Shown piece by piece: positions 8,520-15,382 of a stretch of DNA of 64,000 nucleotides. Origin of the DNA: Crossiella sp. CA-258035 (lineage in GTDB: Bacteria > Actinomycetota > Actinomycetes > Mycobacteriales > Pseudonocardiaceae); assembly GCF_030064675.1 (NCBI RefSeq), contig NZ_CP116413.1, forward strand, positions 5,178,001 through 5,242,000, read 5' to 3'. Made by a program: the position numbers and the translations under genes. Each line of letters starts with the position of its first letter. The stretch's first letter is position 1. The notes beneath the pieces are model-generated. The model had not been told where the DNA came from. It searched no databases and saw only the letters and a list, made by a program, of their open reading frames with translations.

Positions 8520-9350
8520 TCACGCGGTGCAGCCCGGCACCGACGGGACGCTGCCCACACAGTTGTTCGGACCATTCGCACTGATCGGCGAGGTGTTGAC
8601 TGTCACATTTCCGGATAGTCGGAAGAGTCCGCCCGCGGTGCCGGTGGCCGAATTCCCGGAAACCGGCGTGCTGGTCAACGTGAGAATTCCGTCCACCGAA
8701 GCGAGGCCACCGCCCCGCGCACCCTGGTTGCCGCCGTTGACAAAACTGCTGGTCAGGGTGGCCGTGCCGAAGCTGTACAGGCCGCCACCATCGGCCACCG
8801 CCGTGTTCCCGGACAGGGTGCTGCCGGTCAGCGTGACCGCGGCCGCGCCGCCGCCGCTCTGCACGCCGCCACCGGTGCCGGCCGCGGTGTTGCCCGAGAC
8901 AGTGCTGTTGGTCAGGGTCAGGGCGCCGAAGTTGAGGATGCCACCGCCATTGCCCGCGGGCAGCGCCCCCGCGGCCGAGCCGTTGCTGATGGTCACGGCC
9001 TTGAGGGTCAGATCACCGGTGGTGTCGACCTGGAGGATGCGGAAGGTGCTCGCGCCGGAGCGGGTGATGCTGTTGCTGTCGCCCTCCATGGTGATGGTGG
9101 TGGAGATGGGCGGTAAGCCGACCGATCCGTGCACGCCGTCGTCACCGTGGCTGGCTGTCAGGGTGTAGGTGCAGCCCGGGGTCAGGGTGATGACCCCACC
9201 GCCCGCCGCGTTCGTGGTGTTGACCGCGGTGACCAGCGCTGTTTCGGTGCACGGCACCGCGGCGTGGGCGGTGGCGGGCAGGGAAACACCCGCGGCTGCC
9301 ACGAGAATGGTTGCGGCTGGAATAACTCGAACCGCGCGGTTCTTGCGCAT
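8520..9350 (-). CDS. Secreted beta-helix-like repeat protein (paralogue B)
   Basis: A 276-residue exported protein with signal peptide MRKNRAVRVIPAATILVAAA, cleaved near AHA. The mature region opens with VPCTETALVTAVNTTNAAGG, parallel to VACSESALVAAVNLANSTAA in paralogue A, and carries the same beta-helix-type units (GNGGGILNFGALTLTNSTVS, TGGGVQSGGG, DGGGLYSFGT). It ends in NNCVGSVPSVPGCTA, matching the other copy. GAGGAG lies upstream of the ATG. The pair is a tandem duplication. This copy is promoter-proximal, with a hairpin between the two. The role is unknown. Confidence 0.75.
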   Translation of the reverse strand: MRKNRAVRVIPAATILVAAAGVSLPATAHAAVPCTETALVTAVNTTNAAGGGVITLTPGCTYTLTASHGDDGVHGSVGLPPISTTITMEGDSNSITRSGASTFRILQVDTTGDLTLKAVTISNGSAAGALPAGNGGGILNFGALTLTNSTVSGNTAAGTGGGVQSGGGAAAVTLTGSTLSGNTAVADGGGLYSFGTATLTSSFVNGGNQGARGGGLASVDGILTLTSTPVSGNSATGTAGGLFRLSGNVTVNTSPISANGPNNCVGSVPSVPGCTA

Positions 9351-9706
9351 GAAAACTCCTCAAGGTGATATCGACATTGGTCGAAGCGTCAGAATGACGC
9401 GACCAGCCGCCAGGGTCCAGGGCGGGGAATTGCTCACTCCACTGTAGACCCGCACGGAAACGATGCACCCACCCAAATCCGCATATACACGATCGTGAGG
9501 CGCGGAGGGAAACCCGTGGGCCATGTGGGTTACGACAAGGAATGTGACATGAGCGAATGTCTAGTCACCGGCGCGATCAAAGATCTCCACGAGACCGGCG
9601 AACATCGCGCACGGGCGCATGGGTGTGCGGCGCCGGAAAAGCGAGTACGCTCACCTCAAGTGCCCCGGACCCCGGCGTGAACTCCGCCGAGCGAAGGGGT
9701 GTCCCG
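9351..9706. other. Intergenic region without a supportable gene
   Basis: It separates the repeat-protein gene (minus) from the desaturase operon (plus) and must contain both promoters. Short open frames here lack coding bias. No convincing repeat or -10/-35 pair was identified. Confidence 0.5.
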
Positions 9707-9817
9707 ATGGCACAAGTCGATTCAGTCCGCTTGGGCATGTCTTTCCCAGGTGCCGCCGAGGCGGAGCTGCTGATCACCCGGATCCGCGACCACGCGATCA
9801 GTCCCGCACTGTCATGA
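9707..9817 (+). CDS. 36-residue ORF translationally coupled to the desaturase
   Basis: The ATG at 9707 is preceded by AAGGGG. The frame encodes MAQVDSVRLGMSFPGAAEAE and then LLITRIRDHAISPALS, and its TGA overlaps the desaturase ATG (ATGA, 9814-9817). Third positions are mostly G/C. It may be a leader peptide that controls desaturase translation, a small protein of its own, or the residue of a truncated gene. No known family was recognised. Confidence 0.45.
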   Translation: MAQVDSVRLGMSFPGAAEAELLITRIRDHAISPALS

Positions 9818-10797
9818 CCACCTCCGCACCGGCTCGCCCGCCGCTCGGGGCCGAGTCGAAGCCGATGACCATTCCCGGGCGAACGGTCGGTGAGCAGGTC
9901 CTGGTCAAGGTCTTCGTGCTCCTGCCCTTCGCCGCGCTCATCGCGGCGGTGCCACTGGCCTGGGGCTGGGGACTGGGCTGGACCGACCTCGCCCTGGCCG
10001 CAGCGATGTACGTGGTGTCCTGCCTCGGGGTGACCGTGGGCTACCACCGGCTGTTCACCCACCGCGCGTTCAAGGCCACCCGCGGGCTGCGGATCGCGCT
10101 GGCGGTGGCCGGCGGGCTGGCCGCGCAGGGACAGGTGATCGTCTGGGTCGCCGACCACCGGCGGCACCACGCCTTCTCCGACAAGGAGGGTGACCCGCAC
10201 TCGCCGTGGCTGTTCGGCACCGGACCGGTGGCCCTGGCCAAGGGGTTCTGGCACGCGCACATGGGCTGGCTGTTCGAGCGGGTCAGCACCAACACCGAGC
10301 GGTTCGCCCCCGATCTGCTCGCCGACCGGGACCTGCGGGTGATCGACCGGTTGTTCCCGCTGTGGGTCACGCTGGGCATCGCGGCGCCGACCGCGCTGGG
10401 CGGGCTGATCAGCTGGTCCTGGCAGGGCGCGCTGACCGCGTTCTTCTGGGCCGGGCTGGTGCGGATCTCCTTCCTGCACCACGTGACCTGGTCGGTCAAC
10501 TCGATCTGCCACCTGATCGGCGACCGGCCCTTCCGCTCCCGGGACAAGGCCGCGAACTTCTGGCCGCTGGCCATCCTGTCCATGGGCGAGTCCTGGCACA
10601 ACTCCCACCACGCCGACCCCACCTGCGCCCGCCACGGTGTGCTGCGCGGTCAGCTCGACGTCTCCGCCCGGGTGATCTGGCTGCTGGCCAAGGCGGGTTG
10701 GGCCACCGAGGTCCGCTGGACCAACCCAGCCAGGCTCGCCCGCCTCACCGCGTCGGACAAGCGCGACCCCGTCGGAACCAGGCAGCCTCGGCCATGA
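9814..10797 (+). CDS. Acyl-CoA / fatty acid desaturase (delta-9 type)
   Basis: A 327-residue integral-membrane di-iron desaturase. The three histidine boxes are present: HRLFTH (78-83), HRRHH (115-119) and HNSHH (about 258). Hydrophobic pairs lie before box 1 and between boxes 2 and 3. The family introduces a cis double bond into fatty acyl chains using O2 and a reductase, and so adjusts membrane fluidity. The start overlaps the stop of the upstream small ORF, and the stop overlaps the start of the STAS gene, so the three are one translational unit. Control of lipid desaturation together with a stress-type STAS protein would be consistent but is inferred. Confidence 0.92.
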   Translation: MTTSAPARPPLGAESKPMTIPGRTVGEQVLVKVFVLLPFAALIAAVPLAWGWGLGWTDLALAAAMYVVSCLGVTVGYHRLFTHRAFKATRGLRIALAVAGGLAAQGQVIVWVADHRRHHAFSDKEGDPHSPWLFGTGPVALAKGFWHAHMGWLFERVSTNTERFAPDLLADRDLRVIDRLFPLWVTLGIAAPTALGGLISWSWQGALTAFFWAGLVRISFLHHVTWSVNSICHLIGDRPFRSRDKAANFWPLAILSMGESWHNSHHADPTCARHGVLRGQLDVSARVIWLLAKAGWATEVRWTNPARLARLTASDKRDPVGTRQPRP

Positions 10798-11237
10798 CCA
10801 CCGTCCAGCGTCCGGTCCCCACGACCAGCCCGCCCCAGGCAGTCACCCTCGCGCCGGATTCGCTTGCCCCGGAACAGATCCTCGACGTCACCGTGCGTTC
10901 GGTCCCGCCAGGACCGCTGGTGCTCTCGGTGCGCGGTGAGATCGACCTGCACACCAGCCCACTACTGCGGGACCGGCTGCTCGCCCAGCTCCCCCGCGCC
11001 ACCAGGCTGCTGGTCATCGACCTCACCGAGGTGGACTTCCTCGGCGCGACCGGTCTCACCGTGCTGCTGGCCGTCCGGACCCGCGCCCAGGCGGTGGGCA
11101 CCCACCTCCGCGTGGTGGCCGGCACCACCCTGCTCCGCCGGGTGCTCAACGCCGCCGGCCTGCTGGATGCGCTGGACGCCCAGCCCGACCTCGCGCACGC
11201 GTTGAGCCGCACGGGCGGGCACCCGCACTTCGCCTGA
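10794..11237 (+). CDS. STAS-domain anti-sigma factor antagonist
   Basis: A 147-residue protein with an N-terminal extension of about 35 residues and a STAS fold (about 38-135). The phosphoacceptor loop is DLTEVDFLGATGLTVLL, where a Ser or Thr near G-A-T-G would be the site. Most antagonists have DxSxxxFxDSSG; here FLGATG has Thr in place of the usual Ser, which occurs in the family. Such proteins release a sigma factor by binding its anti-sigma kinase. No cognate kinase or sigma gene is adjacent. It is coupled to the desaturase by ATGA. Confidence 0.85.
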   Translation: MTTVQRPVPTTSPPQAVTLAPDSLAPEQILDVTVRSVPPGPLVLSVRGEIDLHTSPLLRDRLLAQLPRATRLLVIDLTEVDFLGATGLTVLLAVRTRAQAVGTHLRVVAGTTLLRRVLNAAGLLDALDAQPDLAHALSRTGGHPHFA

Positions 11238-11250
11238 TCGGAGCGCCACC

Positions 11251-11432
11251 ATGAGCGGGAGAAGCGAGCCAAGATCATCAACGAGTCCCCGGCCGCCGCC
11301 GCGCTGGGCGAGACCTCCGACACGATGATGGCCCCGCTGATGAGCACCATCGGCGAGCTCGGCGCCTTCCTGGCCCGCGAGACCGCCGCGGCGAGCCCGC
11401 ACACCGTGGTCCGGCGGACAGCGAATCCCTGA
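11251..11432 (+). pseudogene. Small ORF with an apparent frameshift near its start
   Basis: An ATG at 11251 opens a frame that soon turns into non-coding sequence. One shifted frame, the same as the upstream STAS gene, reads EKRAKIINESPAAAALGETS and onward to the TGA at 11430-11432 with strong coding bias. A single-base indel after the first few codons would join them into a protein of about 60 residues. Alternatively translation starts at the internal ATGATG (about 11326). The family is not recognised. Confidence 0.35.
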
Positions 11433-11482
11433 CCGCGCCGCGGTAGAGCCGCTCCACCCGATCCCACCCCACGTCGCACGCC

Positions 11483-11524
11483 GGGGCGCTGGCTTTCCGG
11501 AGATCTCCGGAAAGCCAGCGCCCC
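11483..11524. terminator. 42-bp perfect palindrome between convergent units
   Basis: Positions 11483-11503 are the exact reverse complement of 11504-11524, with no spacer (centre GAGATCTC). It lies between the plus-strand STAS/small-ORF end and the minus-strand glycine-rich gene. A bidirectional terminator is the simplest reading. Confidence 0.7.
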
Positions 11525-11540
11525 AACACCTCCCCGCTGA

Positions 11541-12872
11541 TCAGCAGGTGCAGACGCCGCCGTTGTTGGTACCGGCGACGCCGTTGGCGCCGGCGAGACC
11601 GCCGGTGCCGTTGACGTTGCTGATGGTGTTGGTGCCGAGGCCGCCGTTGACCGTGCCGGTGTTGCCGGCGCCACCGGCGCCGGCCGCGCCACCGAGCCCG
11701 CCGAAGCCACCCGGACCGGCACAACCGGTGCCGCCGTTACCGCCGCCACCGCCGTTGCCGCCCTTGCCGCCGGTGGTGGTGATGGCGTCGTTGCCCACTT
11801 CGCCGTTGATGTTCCCGGAGTTGCCGACACCACCGGCGCCACCAGCGCCGCCGACCCCGCCGGCGCCACCGGGCTGGACGGCGCTCATGCCGTTGCCGCC
11901 CTTGCCCGCGCCGGCGCCGTTGCCACCGAGGCCGCCGTTGGCCTTGAGGATGTCGTTGCCCGGCCCGCCGTTGACCGTGCCGGAGTTGCCGATACCACCG
12001 GCGCCGCCCGCGCCTGCCACGCCACCGGCGCCGCCACCGTGACCACAGCCACCGACGCCGCCCGTGCCGCCGCCACCGCCGGCACCGCCGGTGGTGGTGA
12101 CGGTGTCGATTCCGGTATCGCCGGCACCGCCGTTGACGGTCCCGGAGTTGCCGACCCCGCCTGCGCCGCCGGCACCACCGATACCCCCAGCACCGGCTCC
12201 GCCCGCGACGCCTCCGCTGTTGCCGCCGATGCCACCGAGTCCGCCGCTGCCACCGTTGCCGCCGGTGGTGGTGACGGTGTCAGCGCCCGCACCGCCGGTG
12301 ATGGTCCCGGCGCTGGCCGTGCCGCCGACGCCACCGACTCCGCCGTTGCCACCGGCACCACCGGCGCCGCTGGCGAGTCCGAGGCCGCCCGCCCCGCCGT
12401 TGCCACCGTTACCGCCAGGACCACCCTTGACAGTGATCATGTCGGTGCCCGCTCCGCCGTCGATGATCCCGCCGCTGCCGATGCCGGCGCCGCCGCTGCT
12501 CCCGACTCCGCCGTTGCCGCCGGCGCTACCGGCCGGGGTGCCCACGGTGCCCGGGGCTCCCGGTGCGCCAGTGCTGCCGTTCACGCCGGTGGTGCCGGTG
12601 ATGTTGATCGTGTCGTTGCCGGCCAGGGCGTTGATGGTGCCGTCGACGGGGCCGCCGGTGACGGTGATGACGTTGGCGTTGGCGCTGCCGGTGAGGACTT
12701 CACCGGCCGGGATCCCTGCGGTGCAGGTGATGTTCTCCCCGGCTCGGGTGCACCCGACCGGGTCGGCGTGGGCCGTGGCGGGAGCCACCAGGGCGAACCC
12801 GGCGGCGGTGCCTAGGCCGATCAGGGCACGGCTGACCCGGCCCGCTGTGCTGCTGCGCGCTGTCGATCTCAT
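11541..12872 (-). CDS. Secreted PGRS-like glycine-rich repeat protein
   Basis: A 443-residue exported protein. The signal peptide is MRSTARSSTAGRVSRALIGL through AHA, at about residue 36. A short N-terminal domain contains Cys pairs (VGCTRAGENITCTAG) and segments similar to calcium-binding beta-roll repeats (ALAGNDTINITG). From about residue 90 it is almost entirely Gly-Gly-Ala/Asn-Gly repeats in blocks of about 60 residues, each including T-V-N/T-G-G-x-G and T-T-T-G-G. This resembles the PGRS region of mycobacterial PE_PGRS proteins, but there is no PE domain. It ends VAGTNNGGVCTC. The ATG at 12872 has GGTGGAG upstream. The function is unknown; it is probably surface-exposed or in the matrix. 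Confidence 0.75.
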   Translation of the reverse strand: MRSTARSSTAGRVSRALIGLGTAAGFALVAPATAHADPVGCTRAGENITCTAGIPAGEVLTGSANANVITVTGGPVDGTINALAGNDTINITGTTGVNGSTGAPGAPGTVGTPAGSAGGNGGVGSSGGAGIGSGGIIDGGAGTDMITVKGGPGGNGGNGGAGGLGLASGAGGAGGNGGVGGVGGTASAGTITGGAGADTVTTTGGNGGSGGLGGIGGNSGGVAGGAGAGGIGGAGGAGGVGNSGTVNGGAGDTGIDTVTTTGGAGGGGGTGGVGGCGHGGGAGGVAGAGGAGGIGNSGTVNGGPGNDILKANGGLGGNGAGAGKGGNGMSAVQPGGAGGVGGAGGAGGVGNSGNINGEVGNDAITTTGGKGGNGGGGGNGGTGCAGPGGFGGLGGAAGAGGAGNTGTVNGGLGTNTISNVNGTGGLAGANGVAGTNNGGVCTC

Positions 12873-13178
12873 GTTCAGTCTCCACCCGTGGGGTGGGTCC
12901 GGGCTGATGCCGCGAACCCGCGGGGGTGGTGTGGTGACCGGGGTCTGGGGCCACTGCCCGGTGTCGCTGAGCGAGAGCACCGGAACCAGCCAACACCCTC
13001 GGCAATCCAGCGTCCGCCTTTGTGAGCGGGTTGAAAAGACGCGGCACGGCCACTCACCCACACGCGCAAAGATTCCCCTTAATGCGAACAGCGGGATTCG
13101 CTGGAATGAGCGGCGTCACGCGGCGGTAACGGCGACCGGAACACGATACAGACATACAAGTCAACACGAACAGGGAGA

Positions 13179-13520
13179 ATGAGATGCGGAATCGAAACCT
13201 TCGCGCCCTTGCCTTCGCCGAGGCGCTCTACCCCCACCAGGGAATCGGGCCGTTTCCGCGTGCGGATCGACGCTCCGAGGCACGTTTGTGCCGAACCGTA
13301 TCGCGGTAATCGAAGAATCCGGCCGGTCGGCGAGTCCGAACGCTACGACCCGGCCACCGGGACGTGGCGCGCCGCAGTGGCGATGCGCATCCCGCGCGAC
13401 GAGTTCCGCCTGGTGCGCCTGGACTCCGGCAAGGTCCTGGCAACGCCGGACCGGTGGGGCGGCACCGGTGGGGCGGCACCGGCGAACCGGGACCGCCCCA
13501 TCGTCCACTCAGGACCGGCT
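13179..13520 (+). pseudogene. Kelch-repeat gene remnant
   Basis: In the plus frame starting at 13179 the stretch 13320-13450 reads ERYDPATGTWRAAVAMRIPR and then LVRLDSGKVLA, a clear Kelch blade (YDPATGTW, followed by G-K-V-L). The start is preceded by AGGGAGAATGAG, but the first 45 residues show no homology and no signal peptide. The downstream part loses coding character and runs antisense into the amidase gene. A single blade is not functional, so this is read as a decayed or truncated kelch/galactose-oxidase-like gene. Nothing else is supportable between 12873 and 13592. Confidence 0.45.
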
Positions 13521-13592
13521 CGGCCGTCGCCCGGTTCCCCTCGGGCCGGATCGGGCTCTCCGCGGGCCGACCGCCTCGATCGCGTTGGTGGT

Positions 13593-15326
13593 TCAGCCCT
13601 TGGGGTGCGCGATGTAGAGCTTGAGGTTGGGGCTGCCGGGCAGGACGTCCTGCAGGTGGCGGTACTTCTTCTTGGGGCTGTGCTGGGAGTACCAGATGTG
13701 GTTGCCCTGGACGTTGGTGACCACGGCGGCGTGGTCGAGGTGGCCGTCCCCCTGGAAGTCGAAGTAGAGGATGTCGCCCGGCACCGCCTGGTTGAAGTAG
13801 GAACGGAAGTCCGCGCGCTTCTTCTTCCACATGTGGTTGAAGCTGTTGTGGGCGGCGTACCAGGTGAACGATCCGTAGATCGGCCTGGCCCCGGTGTACC
13901 ACCAGACGCCGTCGTTGCGGTAGAAACCGCGCTTCATCGGGAAATATCCGTGGCGCAGGGCCTGGGAGATGAAGTTCGTGCAGTCATTGCCCTTGATCTT
14001 GTAGTGCGGGTTGTCCTTGAGGGCCCACGCCCGGCCGTAGGCGGCGATCCGGCCGTGGTTGACCGCGGCGGTGGTGGACATGAGCCGCGGGCCCTCGACG
14101 AAACCGTTCTTGTCCATGGCCACCGGTTTCACGTCCGGGGTCTCCACCACCGGATCGGGCTGCCCCTCTCCCTCCGGGGGCGTGGTGGCGGAGGTCAGCT
14201 GCCAGGCGGTGCCGGAGACGGCGAAGGTGAAGGTGAAGCGGCGGATGCGCTCCTCTGGCACCTGGACCTTCTCCGCGGTGCTGACCACCGCCTCCTGGTC
14301 GAGCTTCTCGTAGACGTCGGCGTGCACGGTGACCGTGCCGCCCTGGCCGGGGATGACCGCGATCTCGGACAGGTTCGTGGTGTGCGAGCCGACGAACAGG
14401 TTCTGCTTCACCAGGTGCTCGCGCTGCTTCAGGTCCGCCGGACCGTCGGCCTGCACCGCCGCTCGGATGACCTCGCGGTGCGGGCTCGCCTCGACCGCCT
14501 GCGCCGGGCTGGTCGCGCCGCCGCTGGCGAGCAGGCCGCGGGCCTTGACGTAGTCCGTGGCCATGGCGGTGAACTGGGCCGCGGGCAACGGCGTGGTGGC
14601 CGGGCGCACGGCGCCGGACACCGCTTCCGGGCCGGGGAACCAGTCGTTGTGCGCGGTGACGGTGTACCGGTACTCCGACTGGCTGGACAGTCCGGTGACC
14701 ACGGCGTGGTCCTGGCCCGCGGGCACCACCACCTCGGCCGCGGGCGAACTGCCGCTGCCGCTCTGGTGGGCCCGCACCACGTAGTGCGTCACGGCCGCGC
14801 CGGGGCCGCCGTCCGCGGCCTGCCAGGTCAGGTAGGCGCCGCCGGCGGCGGGGGTCACCACGAGCCCGTCGACCGCGCCGGGTTTCGGCGGGCTCGCGGG
14901 CAGGTCCACGCCGTCGGTGGCGTCAACCGCGATGGGGTGGAGCTCCGACCACTCCCCCGCCTGGCCGCCGGTGACGGCTCGGCTGCGCCAGGCGTATTCG
15001 TTCGTGTCGGCGAATACTCCATTCGGCACCGTCCAATTGGCCCGGCCGGTTGCGTCGAAAGTGCCGGTTCCGTTCGCCAGCCGGGTGGTCTGCTCGGCGT
15101 TGTAGACCTCGAACTCGACCGACGGGCGCTCGCTGCCGACCGCCTCGACCTGCACGGAGAATGTCGGCGTGAGCGATTTGGTTGCGGTTTCGTTGACCGG
15201 GTACGGGGCGCTGGTGATCGATTGTGCCGAGGTGCTGGCCACGGCGGGCGTCACCAGCAACGGCAGGGACAGCACTAAACCGGCCACACCGGCCACGGAT
15301 CTGCGGAACAAACTTCGTCTTGTCAT
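13593..15326 (-). CDS. Secreted amidase-domain protein with fibronectin-like N-terminus
   Basis: A protein of about 577 residues with signal peptide MTRRSLFRRSVAGVAGLVLS, cleaved near AVAS. Next come a domain of beta strands (about 40-130), an FN3-like domain (about 150-240), a linker and a C-terminal Amidase_6-type domain (about 415-575). The putative nucleophile Cys449 is in NDCTNFISQAL and the partner His is in GHLDHAAVV (about 529-532), the usual C/H pair of this cell-wall-hydrolase-like family. The start at 15326 suits the signal peptide. An upstream ATG at 15383 overlaps the stop of the STAND gene (ATGA) and would couple the two. It may be the last gene of the STAND operon. Confidence 0.75.
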   Translation of the reverse strand: MTRRSLFRRSVAGVAGLVLSLPLLVTPAVASTSAQSITSAPYPVNETATKSLTPTFSVQVEAVGSERPSVEFEVYNAEQTTRLANGTGTFDATGRANWTVPNGVFADTNEYAWRSRAVTGGQAGEWSELHPIAVDATDGVDLPASPPKPGAVDGLVVTPAAGGAYLTWQAADGGPGAAVTHYVVRAHQSGSGSSPAAEVVVPAGQDHAVVTGLSSQSEYRYTVTAHNDWFPGPEAVSGAVRPATTPLPAAQFTAMATDYVKARGLLASGGATSPAQAVEASPHREVIRAAVQADGPADLKQREHLVKQNLFVGSHTTNLSEIAVIPGQGGTVTVHADVYEKLDQEAVVSTAEKVQVPEERIRRFTFTFAVSGTAWQLTSATTPPEGEGQPDPVVETPDVKPVAMDKNGFVEGPRLMSTTAAVNHGRIAAYGRAWALKDNPHYKIKGNDCTNFISQALRHGYFPMKRGFYRNDGVWWYTGARPIYGSFTWYAAHNSFNHMWKKKRADFRSYFNQAVPGDILYFDFQGDGHLDHAAVVTNVQGNHIWYSQHSPKKKYRHLQDVLPGSPNLKLYIAHPKG

Positions 15327-15382
15327 GGCCCGGATGCTATTGACTTTCGACTCGCACCATTGCCGGTCGTTCAACCCCCTCA

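Noticed and set aside
9495-9680. Short ORF of 61 residues upstream of the desaturase operon
   Set aside because: Poor third-position bias, no ribosome-binding site and no recognisable sequence.
11548-12880. Proline-rich plus-strand open frame opposite the glycine-rich gene
   Set aside because: Poly-Pro is the antisense of GGN repeats; the minus strand has the signal peptide and ribosome-binding site.
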